64,000 nt of DNA from Azospirillum ramasamyi (lineage in GTDB: Bacteria > Pseudomonadota > Alphaproteobacteria > Azospirillales > Azospirillaceae), in contig NZ_CP029829.1 of the NCBI RefSeq assembly GCF_003233655.1, positions 1,870,978 to 1,934,977 on the forward strand, in the 5' to 3' direction. Each line of letters starts with the position of its first letter. Position 1 is the first letter of the stretch. Of this stretch, positions 55,110 through 63,341 are shown in pieces. The position numbers and the translations under genes were made by a program. Below the pieces are notes generated by a model. It had not been told where the DNA came from and did not search any database. It was given only the letters and a program-made list of their open reading frames with translations.

Positions 55110-56273
55110 ATGTCTATCCCCGCCTCCGTCAGAGATGCCGTCACGTTCGCCGCTGGAGACGCCGCCGCCGGAGACGCCTCCCCCCCGGCCGGCCGGCCGG
55201 CGGAGGGCGAGGCCAAGGTCGCGGTCACGGCAGAGCTTCTGTCGACCTGGCTCGGCTTCGCCGACGTGCAGCGCCGCACGCTGGACATCGTCCAGAGCGA
55301 GCTGACGCGCACGTCTGACCATGTGGAGGCCTCCACCCTCGACCTGTCCGAACGCTTCCGCGAACTGGCCCAGAAGGCTCTGGAGCAGTCGGAGCGGGTG
55401 GAGCAGATCGTCGCCATGGCCGGATCGGTGGACATCGACGGCGAACGGGTGCCGCTCGACACGCTGGTCATCGGCATGCAGGACATGATCACCGACATGG
55501 TGACCAACATCGTCACCCTGTCGCGCCATGCCATGAGCATGGTCTATCTGCTGGACGACGTTCAGAAGGACGTGGCCGAGCTGGAGAAATCGATCGGCGA
55601 CATCGACGGCATCAACCGCCAGACCAACTTCCTGGCGCTGAACGCCACCATCGAGGCCAGCCGCGCCGGCGAGGCCGGGCGCACCTTCGCCGTGGTGGCG
55701 CAGGAGGTGCGGCACCTCTCCCGCACCACCGGCGAACTGGCGGACCGCATGCGCAACAAGGTCGGCGCGGTGGTCAAGGGCGTGCGCGACGGCCACGACA
55801 TCCTGCGCCAGATCGCCAACACCGACATGTCGCCGCAGATGCTGGCGAAGGAGCGCGTCGACAAGACGATGGACAGCCTGGTGTCGCAGACCACCCATTT
55901 CCAGGCGGTGCTGGAAACGGCGGCGTCGGTGTCGACCGACATGTCCGCCACAATCGCCCATGTCATCACCGGCATGCAGTTCCAGGATCTGACCAAGCAG
56001 CGGATCGAGGCGATCAACGACAGCCTCGCCATCATGAGCGCCGGGCTGGGCGAGCTTGAGACCCGCATCCGTGTCCAGGTGCCGCCCGGCATCGGCGCGT
56101 GGGAGCCGGAGGAATGGCTGAACCAGTTGATGGGCCGCTTCACCCTGAGCGAGATGCGCGAGCGTTTCGTACGCAAGCTGCTGCTGGAGGGCACCGCGCT
56201 GGACGAGAACGGCGCGCTCGACCTCGATGTCGGGGGGGGCAGCGATTCCGGTGGCGACATTGAACTTTTCTAG
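55110..56273 (+). CDS. Soluble MCP-hairpin protein with CheZ-like DxxxQ motif
   Basis: Protein of 387 residues with no membrane segment. Residues 168-205 resemble the receptor signalling tip ([20 protein letters not shown], then [18 protein letters not shown]). Helices continue on each side. Residues 287-300 read [14 protein letters not shown], nearly the CheZ active-site helix (FQDLTGQ), with D293 and Q297 as the DxxxQ pair that removes phosphate from CheY. The C-terminus ends in an acidic DIELF. The sequence supports a receptor-like tip plus a CheZ-like motif in one chain. A role as a CheY phosphatase recruited to the array is inference. An alternative is that the resemblance arises from shared long-helix composition. 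Confidence 0.75.
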   Translation: MSIPASVRDAVTFAAGDAAAGDASPPAGRPAEGEAKVAVTAELLSTWLGFADVQRRTLDIVQSELTRTSDHVEASTLDLSERFRELAQKALEQSERVEQIVAMAGSVDIDGERVPLDTLVIGMQDMITDMVTNIVTLSRHAMSMVYLLDDVQKDVAELEKSIGDIDGINRQTNFLALNATIEASRAGEAGRTFAVVAQEVRHLSRTTGELADRMRNKVGAVVKGVRDGHDILRQIANTDMSPQMLAKERVDKTMDSLVSQTTHFQAVLETAASVSTDMSATIAHVITGMQFQDLTKQRIEAINDSLAIMSAGLGELETRIRVQVPPGIGAWEPEEWLNQLMGRFTLSEMRERFVRKLLLEGTALDENGALDLDVGGGSDSGGDIELF

Positions 56274-56326
56274 CGCGGGACAACCGGCGCTCCTACAGTG
56301 CATCACCTTTCCTGAAAGACGACATC

Positions 56327-56632
56327 ATGGACTACGGTATCGAACTGCGCGACCAGGAGGCGGTGGTCCGCCTTCGCGGCCGTCTGACCTTCAACGACCA
56401 CGCGAAGCTGCGCACCCTGATCGGCGAGATGGAACAGAACAAGGCCCGGCGCCAGGTGCTTGACCTGTCTTCGCTGGAATTCGTCGACTCCGCCGGCATC
56501 GGCATGCTGCTGATCGCGCGGGAGGAAATGGACCGCGCCGACAAGCAGTTCGTCCTGCGCGCCGCCGCCGGGCAGGTGAAGCGGGTGCTGACCGTGGCGC
56601 AGATCGCCAAGATCGTCCAGATCGAGGACTGA
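56327..56632 (+). CDS. STAS-domain anti-sigma factor antagonist
   Basis: Protein of 101 residues like SpoIIAA/RsbV. RLRGRLTFNDHAKLRTLIGE is the first half and VLDLSSLEFVDSAGIGMLLI holds the phosphorylatable serine of the DSAG loop. The kinase gene follows after five bases, so the usual antagonist-kinase pair is present. Phosphorylation by that kinase would release it from a target, and dephosphorylation by a PP2C would restore it. It is a second, different STAS protein of the operon; the one at 46175 lacks the DSAG form. Confidence 0.88.
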   Translation: MDYGIELRDQEAVVRLRGRLTFNDHAKLRTLIGEMEQNKARRQVLDLSSLEFVDSAGIGMLLIAREEMDRADKQFVLRAAAGQVKRVLTVAQIAKIVQIED

Positions 56633-56637
56633 CCTGC

Positions 56638-57495
56638 TTGACCGACGGGGACACCCTTCCCAGCGGCGCGGACACCGGGCTCCGCACGCGCTTCTCCGGG
56701 CTCGTCGCGCCGGGGCTGCCGCCCGACCGCCGCGACCGGCTGGCGCGGGCGCTGGGCCTGAATCCGGCGGACGAGCTGGCGGACGAACCGGCGGATGGGC
56801 CGGCCGGTTCCGAAGCGCTGGCGCTGCTCCTGACGGACGGCCGCGCGGCTGAGAAGGAATCGCTGTGGCTGCCCCCGGTCGCCGCCTGGGTCGAGCCGGC
56901 ATCCGGCGACGAGAATGGCGACGGCGCGGCCGCATGGCTGGCCGAGGCGTCCCGCACCGACCTGTACGTCAACCTGACCACCGCGACCGCACACGACCTG
57001 CAGCTGGGCGCTCGCCTGCTGGCCGCCATCGGCGCCCGCCACCCGCTTCCCGGGCACCGCCGCGACGATATCGAACTGGCCCTGCATGAGGCGGTCAGCA
57101 ACGCGCTGGTGCACGGCAATCTCGGCATCGGCGGCATGACGGAGCTGAGCGCGCGGGAGCTGGAACGCTTCTCCCGCGACCTGTGCGACGGGCTCGCCGA
57201 CCCGGTGCTCTCCGCCCGTCGGATCGTCATCGCCATACGCATCGATCCGCCGCAAAGCTCCCAGGCAGGGCTTGGAGCCGGGCCGGAACCAGCCGGGGGC
57301 CGGCCGGACGAGGCGCAGGAGCATGGCCGGGCGTTGGCGACGGTCGAGATCACCGACCAGGGCGCCGGCTTCGTACCGTGCAGGCTGGAGCGGGCCGGCG
57401 CCTCCGGCCGCGGCCTCGACCTGATCGGCAGCATCGCCGAAGGTCTGGAGATCGAGGATGGCGGCCGGCGCATCCGCCTGAGGTTCCGGCTGTGA
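56638..57495 (+). CDS. HATPase_c_2 serine kinase, anti-sigma factor (RsbW-type)
   Basis: Protein of 285 residues. A variable 100-residue N-terminal part is followed by a GHKL ATPase: ELALHEAVSNALVHGNLGIG (N-box), VEITDQGAGFVP (G1), GRGLDLIGSIAEGLEIED (G2). Length is twice that of RsbW, because of the N-terminal part and an insertion (about 205-235). TTG 56638, after GAGGA, is the likely start; no ATG exists near it. No sigma factor gene lies in this window, so the target may be elsewhere or may be CheA/CheY-linked. Confidence 0.8.
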   Translation: MTDGDTLPSGADTGLRTRFSGLVAPGLPPDRRDRLARALGLNPADELADEPADGPAGSEALALLLTDGRAAEKESLWLPPVAAWVEPASGDENGDGAAAWLAEASRTDLYVNLTTATAHDLQLGARLLAAIGARHPLPGHRRDDIELALHEAVSNALVHGNLGIGGMTELSARELERFSRDLCDGLADPVLSARRIVIAIRIDPPQSSQAGLGAGPEPAGGRPDEAQEHGRALATVEITDQGAGFVPCRLERAGASGRGLDLIGSIAEGLEIEDGGRRIRLRFRL

Positions 57496-57497
57496 CC

Positions 57498-58721
57498 ATG
57501 ACCGGGCAGGACATCTCCGGCCACGGCCGTCCGCAAAGCCTCGAAGGCCGCTATCCGAACCTTCAGGTCTCCGATACCCAGATCCTGGATTGCCCGATCC
57601 TGGTGGTGGACGACACCGCCTTCAACCGCACCTTGATCGGCGATTTCCTGGCCGTGGCGGGGTTCCGCAAGGTTTCCTTCGCCACCAACGGGATGGAGGC
57701 GCTGGCGATGATCGAGGCCGGCATTCCCGACCTGCTGATCCTCGACATCATGATGCCGGGAATCGACGGCTACGAGGTCTGCCGCCGCCTGCGCGCCGTG
57801 CCGGCAACGGCGGACCTGCCGATCCTGGTGCAGACCGCCCTGTCGTCGGTCGAGGACCGCAACCGGGCCTTCGCCGCCGGCACCACCGACCTCGTGACGA
57901 AGCCGCTCGAACAGACGGAGCTGCTGGCCCGCGTCCGCATCCATCTGGAAGACCGCGTGCTGATCCGCCGGCTGCAAAGCTACCGCGCGCGGGTGGAGGC
58001 GGAACTGTCCATCGCCCGCTCGATGCAGGAGCATCTGCTGCCGACGCCGGCGCAATGCACCGCCGCCGCCGCCGCGGCCGGCTGCACGCTGCGCGCCCAC
58101 AGCGTGATCTCGCCCACTCTCGGCGGCGATCTCTGGGGGCTGCTGCCTCTCCCCGGCCCGCGCTTCGGCGTCTATCTGCTGAACGTCGCCGGCCAGGGCG
58201 TGGCGGCGACGCTGAACGCCTTCCGCCTGCACACCCTTCTGCAGGAGCTGGGCCCCCTCCACGGCGAGGATCCCGCCGCCCTGCTGAGCGCCCTGAACGA
58301 CCGCGCCGCCGGACTGCTGGCAGCGGGGGAGACGGCGACCATGACCTATGGCGTGGTCGATGGCGGGCTCGGGCGCTTCACCCACGCCTCCGCCGAGGGG
58401 GCTCCGCCGATGATCCTGCGCGGCGACGGCGGATCGGATCGCGGCGGTGCGACCGGGCCGGCGATCGGCATCGCTCCCGGCGCCCGCTATCGCGCCGAGG
58501 TCATGGAGTTGCTGCCGGGTGCCGTGCTGGCGCTGTGCTCCGCCGCGATGCTGGAGGCGCCGGGCGCCGGCGGGAGCGGGCTGGGCGGGATGATCGCCCG
58601 CGCGGTGGCGGACGGCGATGGCTTCGAGGCCGTCCTGCGCTCGCTCGGCATTGGCATTGCGCTGGAACAGGCCGGAGGCGACGAGCACACGCTGCTGTGG
58701 ATCGGGCGGGGGGCAAGGTGA
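57498..58721 (+). CDS. Receiver-PP2C protein with degenerate phosphatase domain
   Basis: Protein of 407 residues: receiver (about 30-150, CPILVVDDTAFNRTLIGDF, DLLILDIMMPGIDGYEVCRR, DLVTKPL), short coil, then a SpoIIE/RsbU-type PP2C domain. GGDLWG is kept and so is a late DE pair, but the metal-binding motif of active members (VDFSGHG in the next gene) reads LNVAGQG, and YSD reads CSA. Two metal-ligand aspartates are thus lost, so it is probably a pseudophosphatase that binds but does not hydrolyse. Start ATG 57498; GTG 57492 overlaps the previous stop and is also possible. The receiver keeps its phosphorylatable aspartate. Confidence 0.82.
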   Translation: MTGQDISGHGRPQSLEGRYPNLQVSDTQILDCPILVVDDTAFNRTLIGDFLAVAGFRKVSFATNGMEALAMIEAGIPDLLILDIMMPGIDGYEVCRRLRAVPATADLPILVQTALSSVEDRNRAFAAGTTDLVTKPLEQTELLARVRIHLEDRVLIRRLQSYRARVEAELSIARSMQEHLLPTPAQCTAAAAAAGCTLRAHSVISPTLGGDLWGLLPLPGPRFGVYLLNVAGQGVAATLNAFRLHTLLQELGPLHGEDPAALLSALNDRAAGLLAAGETATMTYGVVDGGLGRFTHASAEGAPPMILRGDGGSDRGGATGPAIGIAPGARYRAEVMELLPGAVLALCSAAMLEAPGAGGSGLGGMIARAVADGDGFEAVLRSLGIGIALEQAGGDEHTLLWIGRGAR

Positions 58722-59950
58722 ATACCGGCATGGTGAATACCGGGAACATGGTGACAGCCGGCCCGCTTGCCGGGGGACGCGACTCCGCGGACGGATTGGC
58801 CGGCGCCCGCGTGCTGGTCGTCGACGACAACCGGATCAACCGCCATCTCCTGCTGGCCCTGCTGGAGCGCGGCGGCATCACCATGGTCGAACAGGCGGAG
58901 GATGGGCAGGAGGCGCTGGCCCTGATGGAGCGCTTCAAGCCGGATCTCGTCCTGCTCGACCTGATGATGCCGCAGTTGGACGGGTTCGAGATGTGCCGGC
59001 TGCTGCGCGCCGACCCGCAATGGAAATCGCTGCCGGTGCTGGTGCAGTCCAGCCTGAACCGGGTCGAGGATCGTGCCCGCGCCTTCCGCGCCGGGGCGAC
59101 CGATTACGTCACCAAGCCGCTCAACGCGGTGGAGCTGCTGGCCCGCGTCCGCATCCACCTGCGCAAACGCGCCATGCTGCGCGACCTGGAGCAGTATCAC
59201 AGCCGGACGGAGAGCGAGCTGGCGCTCGCCCGCGCCATGCAAATCCGGCTGCTGCCCGGTCCCGACCGGCTGGCGGAATTGCAGGAGGCGACCGGCATCG
59301 CCATCGACGCCCATTTCGCCCCCTCGTCCGAGTTGGGCGGCGATTTCTGGGGCATCGACCGGCTGCCTTGCGGCCGGGTCGCCGTCTATATGGTCGATTT
59401 CTCCGGCCATGGCGTGGGGGCGGCGCTGAACACCTTCCGGCTGGACGCCATCTGCCGCCAGATCGGCAGCACGGAGCTGACCCCTGCCGAATTCCTGGCC
59501 GCGATAAACCGCCGGCTGTGCGGCCTGCTTCCCTCCGGCCAGTTCGCCACGATGCTGACCGGCCTGATCGACCCGGTGGCGGGAGTGTTCGATTACGCCT
59601 CGGCCGGATCGACGACGCCGATGATGTGGCTGCCCGGCGACGAGGCGCCGCGGCTGGGCGACGGCAGCGGCCTGCCGCTCGGCCTGCTGGCGTCCGCCAC
59701 CTACGACAGCCGGCAGCTGCCGATGCCGCCGGGGGCACGGCTGTTCCTCTACTCCGACGCGGCGATCGAGATTCCGCTCGGAACGGACGGTCATGAGGTG
59801 CTGGACGAACCGGGTCTCGCCGCCCTGCTTGCCCGCCGCCTGCACGAACCCGACGGCGCCCGCCTGCTCGACGGCCTGCTGAGCGATCTGTACGCCACCG
59901 GTCCCGTCGACGACGACCTGACGGCGCTTCTGGTGTCCCGGCGGAGGTGA
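58718..59950 (+). CDS. Receiver-PP2C phosphatase (RsbU-like), intact
   Basis: Protein of 410 residues, paralogue of the preceding one. Receiver: VLVVDDNRINRHLLLALLER, DLVLLDLMMPQLDGFEMCRL with the phospho-acceptor, DYVTKPL. PP2C: ELGGDFWGIDRLP, VDFSGHGVGAALNTFRLD, LFLYSDAAIEIPLG and VDDDLTALLV, the full set of metal ligands. GTG 58718 overlaps the previous stop (GTGA). It should dephosphorylate the STAS antagonist when the receiver is phosphorylated, in the manner of HsbR/RsbU modules. It is the last gene of the operon, and the repeat element lies 12 bases downstream. Confidence 0.88.
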   Translation: MNTGMVNTGNMVTAGPLAGGRDSADGLAGARVLVVDDNRINRHLLLALLERGGITMVEQAEDGQEALALMERFKPDLVLLDLMMPQLDGFEMCRLLRADPQWKSLPVLVQSSLNRVEDRARAFRAGATDYVTKPLNAVELLARVRIHLRKRAMLRDLEQYHSRTESELALARAMQIRLLPGPDRLAELQEATGIAIDAHFAPSSELGGDFWGIDRLPCGRVAVYMVDFSGHGVGAALNTFRLDAICRQIGSTELTPAEFLAAINRRLCGLLPSGQFATMLTGLIDPVAGVFDYASAGSTTPMMWLPGDEAPRLGDGSGLPLGLLASATYDSRQLPMPPGARLFLYSDAAIEIPLGTDGHEVLDEPGLAALLARRLHEPDGARLLDGLLSDLYATGPVDDDLTALLVSRRR

Positions 59951-59961
59951 TCGCCGGGTCC

Positions 59962-60074
59962 AAAGCGGATTGCAATCCGCTTTGGACCGCGACGGCGGTC
60001 CCGGCCGCTCATGCGGCCGAAGCCCGACCGGCGAATGAGGTCATGTGAATCCAAAGCGAATGCAAATTCGCTTT
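59962..60074 (-). repeat. Dispersed palindromic element, copy 2 (opposite orientation)
   Basis: The 113 bases are the reverse complement of the element at 25270-25378 with few differences. They contain AAAGCGGATTGCAATCCGCT at the start (59962) and AAAGCGAATGCAAATTCGCT at the end (60053-60072), with the shared GCGACGGCGGTCCCGGCCGC core. It lies between the che operon and the rpsD terminator. Confidence 0.85.
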
Positions 60075-60105
60075 AGGGGGCCGACGCCGCATTCGAAAAC
60101 ATCCG

Positions 60106-60143
60106 CCAAAAGCAAAAAGGCCGCCCCCGAGGGAGCGGCCTTT
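60106..60143 (-). terminator. Intrinsic terminator after rpsD
   Basis: On the minus strand, AAAGGCCGC (complement of 60143-60135) pairs with GCGGCCTTT (complement of 60124-60116) around a ten-base loop. The T-rich tract TTTTTGCTTTTGG follows. It lies 24 bases after the rpsD stop. Confidence 0.85.
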
Positions 60144-60166
60144 CGCGTTCGGCGGGAGCCGACCGA

Positions 60167-60781
60167 TCAGCGCGAGTAGAACTCGATGACCAGGTTCGGT
60201 TCCATCTGGACCGGGTACGGAACGTCGGCCAGCAGCGGGGCGCGGACGAAGCGGCCCTTCAGCGCGCTGCTGTCGACTTCCAGATAGTCGGGGATGTCAC
60301 GCTCGCCGGAAGCGGCGGCTTCCAGGATCAGCGCCATCTGCTTGGACTTGGCGCGCACCTCGACGGTGTCGTTGTCCTTGATGCGGGCCGACGCGATGTT
60401 CAGGCGGCGGCCGTTGACCAGGATGTGGCCGTGGTTGATCAGCTGGCGCGCGGCGAACGGGGTCGGCGCGAACTTCATGCGGTAGACCACGGCGTCCAGA
60501 CGGCGCTCCAGCAGGCCGACCAGGTTCTCGCCGGTGTCGCCCTTGCGGCGGACGGCCTCGGCATAGATGCGGCGGAACTGCTTCTCGCCGATGTTGCCGT
60601 AGTAGCCCTTCAGCTTCTGCTTGGCCATCAGCTGCAGACCGTAGTCCGACGGCTTCTTGCGGCGCTGGCCATGCTGGCCCGGGCCATACTCGCGCTTGTT
60701 CAGCGGGCTCTTGGCACGGCCCCACAGGTTGACGCCAAGGCGGCGGTCGATCTTGTACTTGGACTCTTGACGCTTGCTCAT
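60167..60781 (-). CDS. rpsD: 30S ribosomal protein S4
   Basis: Protein of 204 residues. [20 protein letters not shown] begins it; [20 protein letters not shown] and the S4 domain ([40 protein letters not shown]) are diagnostic. ATG 60781 gives the canonical length; the frame continues open to 62065 across the opposite-strand oxidoreductase gene and is a shadow. It also represses its own operon in E. coli. It stands alone here. Confidence 0.97.
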   Translation of the reverse strand: MSKRQESKYKIDRRLGVNLWGRAKSPLNKREYGPGQHGQRRKKPSDYGLQLMAKQKLKGYYGNIGEKQFRRIYAEAVRRKGDTGENLVGLLERRLDAVVYRMKFAPTPFAARQLINHGHILVNGRRLNIASARIKDNDTVEVRAKSKQMALILEAAASGERDIPDYLEVDSSALKGRFVRAPLLADVPYPVQMEPNLVIEFYSR

Positions 60782-61033
60782 AACTCTCAACGCCTCGTTG
60801 GACACGAGTTGATGTTGTCCCGGTAGTTCCGACCGCCTTTTCAGGCGGCGGACGGGGCGCCAAAGATTGCGCGCGCCCGCTTTCCCAGGAGGTGAAGGCG
60901 CGCACAATAGCCATTGGCGTGCTGGAGTCAAGTCCGACGCTCCGGACCCCGCCGCCGATCGGGAGCCCCTTGCGCTTCCCCGCGCTTTGCGCTCCCCTTT
61001 CGCGCACCGCAAGCGGCAGGCAGGAATAGCGCG

Positions 61034-62206
61034 ATGGAACGGGTTGAGTGCGTGGTCGTCGGGGCGGGAGTGGTCGGTCTGGCGGTGGCGCGCCGGCTGG
61101 CGCGGGCCGGACGCGAGGTGATCGTGCTGGAGGCGGCGGACGCAATCGGCACCGGCACCAGTTCGCGCAACTCCGAAGTCATCCATGCCGGCATCTATTA
61201 CCCCACCGGCAGCCTGCGCGCCCGGCTGTGCGTGCCCGGCCGCGACGCTCTCTATGACTACTGCGCCACCCATGGCGTGGAGCATCGCCGCATCGGCAAG
61301 CTGATCGTCGCGACGGAAGAAGGCCAACTGCCGAAGCTGGCGGCGATCCGCGCCCAGGCCGCCGCCAACGGCGTCGCCGACCTGACGGAGATCGACGCCG
61401 CCACGGCGATGCGGTGGGAACCGAACCTGCGCACCGTCGGCGCCCTGCTGTCGCCCTCCACCGGCATCATCGACAGCCATGGGCTGATGCTGGCCCTGCT
61501 GGGCGACGCCGAGGATGCCGGAGCGATGCTGGCCCTGCAGAGTCCGCTGCTGCGCTCCCACCGCAGCGCCGGCGGGTTCGAGCTGGAGGTCGGCGGGGCG
61601 GAGCCGATGCGGCTGGCCTGCTCCACCCTGGTCAACGCCGCCGGGCTGGGCGCCTGGGCGGTCGCCCGCGGGCTGGAGGGGCTCGATGCCGCGCATGTGC
61701 CGCCGCGGGTGCTGGCAAAGGGCAACTACTATGCGCTGGCCGCCGGCCGGTCCCCCTTCTCCCGGCTGGTCTATCCGGTGCCGGTGGAGGGCGGGCTGGG
61801 CGTCCACCTGACGCTGGACCTCGCCGGACAGGCCCGCTTCGGCCCCGACGTGGAGTGGCTGGGCGACGTCGCAAACACCTTGGAGGACCCCATCGACTAC
61901 GCCGTCGATCCGGTCCGCGCCGATTCCTTCTACGGTGCGGTGCGCGCCTATTGGCCGGGGCTGCCCGACCACGCGCTGGTGCCGGCCTATTCGGGCGTGC
62001 GGCCCAAGCTGAGCGGGCCGGGGCAGCCGCAAGCCGACTTCCTGATCCAGGGGCCGGGCAGCCATGGGGTGGAGGGGCTGGTCAACCTGTTCGGCATCGA
62101 ATCGCCGGGCCTGACTTCCTGCCTCGCCATCGCCGACGCGGTGGCGGCGGAGTTCGGCGAGGTTCCCGAGATCATTGGAGGTGGTTGGGGCTCAAAGGGT
62201 TCTTGA
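61034..62206 (+). CDS. FAD-dependent oxidoreductase, L-2-hydroxyglutarate dehydrogenase (LhgO)-like
   Basis: Flavoprotein of 390 residues of the DAO fold. [20 protein letters not shown] is the FAD dinucleotide motif, [20 protein letters not shown] the characteristic [11 protein letters not shown] element of LhgO/L2HGDH, and [39 protein letters not shown] and [19 protein letters not shown] are also typical. L-2-hydroxyglutarate is formed from 2-oxoglutarate by side reactions, and the enzyme returns it with electron transfer to the membrane quinone pool. Length and motifs fit well, but other 2-hydroxyacids are possible. ATG 61034 has no clear Shine-Dalgarno. It is divergent from rpsD. Confidence 0.88.
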   Translation: MERVECVVVGAGVVGLAVARRLARAGREVIVLEAADAIGTGTSSRNSEVIHAGIYYPTGSLRARLCVPGRDALYDYCATHGVEHRRIGKLIVATEEGQLPKLAAIRAQAAANGVADLTEIDAATAMRWEPNLRTVGALLSPSTGIIDSHGLMLALLGDAEDAGAMLALQSPLLRSHRSAGGFELEVGGAEPMRLACSTLVNAAGLGAWAVARGLEGLDAAHVPPRVLAKGNYYALAAGRSPFSRLVYPVPVEGGLGVHLTLDLAGQARFGPDVEWLGDVANTLEDPIDYAVDPVRADSFYGAVRAYWPGLPDHALVPAYSGVRPKLSGPGQPQADFLIQGPGSHGVEGLVNLFGIESPGLTSCLAIADAVAAEFGEVPEIIGGGWGSKGS

Positions 62207-62232
62207 CCGGGACCTGGGCTCTCCCAATCTAT
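62202..62232 (+). promoter_or_regulatory. Candidate heat-shock (RpoH) promoter of the second hsp20
   Basis: CTTGAC at 62202-62207, 16 bases, CCAATCTAT at 62224-62232. It overlaps the stop codon of the upstream gene and lies 100 bases before the GTG start, like the promoter candidate of the first hsp20 (CTTGAA, 110 bases). Confidence 0.45.
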
Positions 62233-62303
62233 AGGCTTGATGGCGCCGGCATTCGCTGGGCCACCGATCCGCCGGGCGCCGGAAACGGGCCCATGTTCCG
62301 CAA

Positions 62304-62331
62304 CTCGCTCCTGTCGTGAGGAGGATGCGTC
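62304..62331 (+). promoter_or_regulatory. ROSE-like RNA thermometer before the second hsp20
   Basis: The arm TC(G)CTCCT at 62305-62312 pairs with AGGAGGA at 62319-62325 over a six-base loop, leaving G62307 bulged. The whole Shine-Dalgarno is sequestered, and GTG 62332 follows six bases later. The stem has the same bulged-G position as that at 28488-28505. Confidence 0.7.
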
Positions 62332-62808
62332 GTGACGACTCGCCTTTCGCTCTTCAACAGCCCGCTGCTTCTCGGCTTCGATCAGTTCGAGCGGACGCTC
62401 GACCGCATCGCCAAGAATTCGGCCGAAGGCTATCCCCCCTACAACATCGAGCAGATCGGCGACGACGGCCTGCGGATCACCCTTGCCGTGGCCGGCTTCA
62501 CCTCCGACGACCTGTCTGTCCAGATCGAGGACAACCAGCTCGTCATCCGCGGCCGCCAGTCCGACGACAAGTCGCGCGTCTACCTGCATCGCGGCATCGC
62601 CGCCCGGCAGTTCCAGCGCAGCTTCGTCCTGGCCGAAGGGATCGAGGTGGTGGGTTGCTCGCTCGACAACGGGCTGCTCAACATCGACCTGACCCGGCCG
62701 ATGCCGGAACCGAAGGTCCGCACCATCAAGATCGAGCAGCCAAAGAAATCCGCCGGCGCTGCCATGCCGCGCACCATCGACGTGTCCGCCGACGGCAACG
62801 GCGACTGA
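62332..62808 (+). CDS. Small heat-shock protein Hsp20 (second copy)
   Basis: Holdase of 158 residues, class A alphaproteobacterial type. MTTRLSLFNSPLLLGFDQFE starts it, the crystallin core has GYPPYNIEQIGDDGLRITLA and LVIRGRQSDDKSRVYLHRGI, and AARQFQRSFVLAEGIEVVGC. The C-terminal region PRTIDV stands in for the I-x-I anchor. GTG 62332 is read after a buried AGGAGGA. It is followed after 91 bases by the DUF1150 gene, a pair seen widely in alphaproteobacteria. Confidence 0.92.
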   Translation: MTTRLSLFNSPLLLGFDQFERTLDRIAKNSAEGYPPYNIEQIGDDGLRITLAVAGFTSDDLSVQIEDNQLVIRGRQSDDKSRVYLHRGIAARQFQRSFVLAEGIEVVGCSLDNGLLNIDLTRPMPEPKVRTIKIEQPKKSAGAAMPRTIDVSADGNGD

Positions 62809-62899
62809 TCCGGCCGCCTCTCCTGATCCGCCCATCCGCCTTCCCGACACTCTGCACGCGCGGCCGCCCATGACGGGGAGCCGCCGGGAGATCACGATC

Positions 62900-63121
62900 A
62901 TGATGAACGATACGCACAGCCAGCTGCGCCAGCTGTCGACCCGGGATTTCGCCAGCTTCGGCCTGGGCGAAGTCGCCTATGTCCGCCCGGTGGAGCTCAA
63001 TGGCACCGCCGCCTTCGCGATCCACGCCGCCGACGGCACGCCGCTGAGCGTCGTCGGCGACCGCGAACTGGCCTTCGCCGCCATCGTGCAGAACGACATG
63101 GAGCCGGTCAGCGTCCACTGA
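62900..63121 (+). CDS. DUF1150 family protein
   Basis: Small protein of 73 residues. STRDFASFGLGEVAYVRPVE is the DUF1150 core, followed by FAIHAADGTPLSVVGDRELA. Function is not known; it usually follows an hsp20 gene in alphaproteobacteria, as here, so a stress role is plausible. ATG 62900 has GGGAG nine bases upstream; ATG 62903 next to it is equivalent. Confidence 0.88.
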   Translation: MMNDTHSQLRQLSTRDFASFGLGEVAYVRPVELNGTAAFAIHAADGTPLSVVGDRELAFAAIVQNDMEPVSVH

Positions 63122-63169
63122 TTGCCCGCCCTCCCGCGCGCGCAGGCGATCCGGTCGGGCGCGCGCAGG

Positions 63170-63239
63170 CCGGACGTGCCGCGCCGGACCTGCCGCGCCG
63201 GACCTGCCGCGCCGGACCTGCCGCGCCGGACCTGCCGCA
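63170..63239 (+). repeat. Tandem repeat, five 14-base units
   Basis: The unit CCGGACCTGCCGCG is repeated five times in tandem (starts 63170, 63184, 63198, 63212, 63226). The first unit has one change (GTG for CTG) and the last ends CGCA. It is non-coding, between the DUF1150 gene and the last gene, and could vary in copy number. Confidence 0.95.
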
Positions 63240-63341
63240 TCGTGGCGAATCTCGATCCTTGTCAGCCCTGCCTCCTGTTGTAATGTGCGCTCTGCAATAC
63301 TCACGGGCGCAAAACGCAAGAAGGCATCGGGGGACGGTCGG

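Noticed and set aside
60782-62065. Extension of rpsD upstream to 62065
   Set aside because: S4 has a fixed length of about 205 residues starting MSKR; the extension is antisense to the LhgO-like gene.
63170-63239. CRISPR-like array
   Set aside because: The units are contiguous 14-base repeats with no spacers and no cas genes nearby, so it is a tandem repeat.
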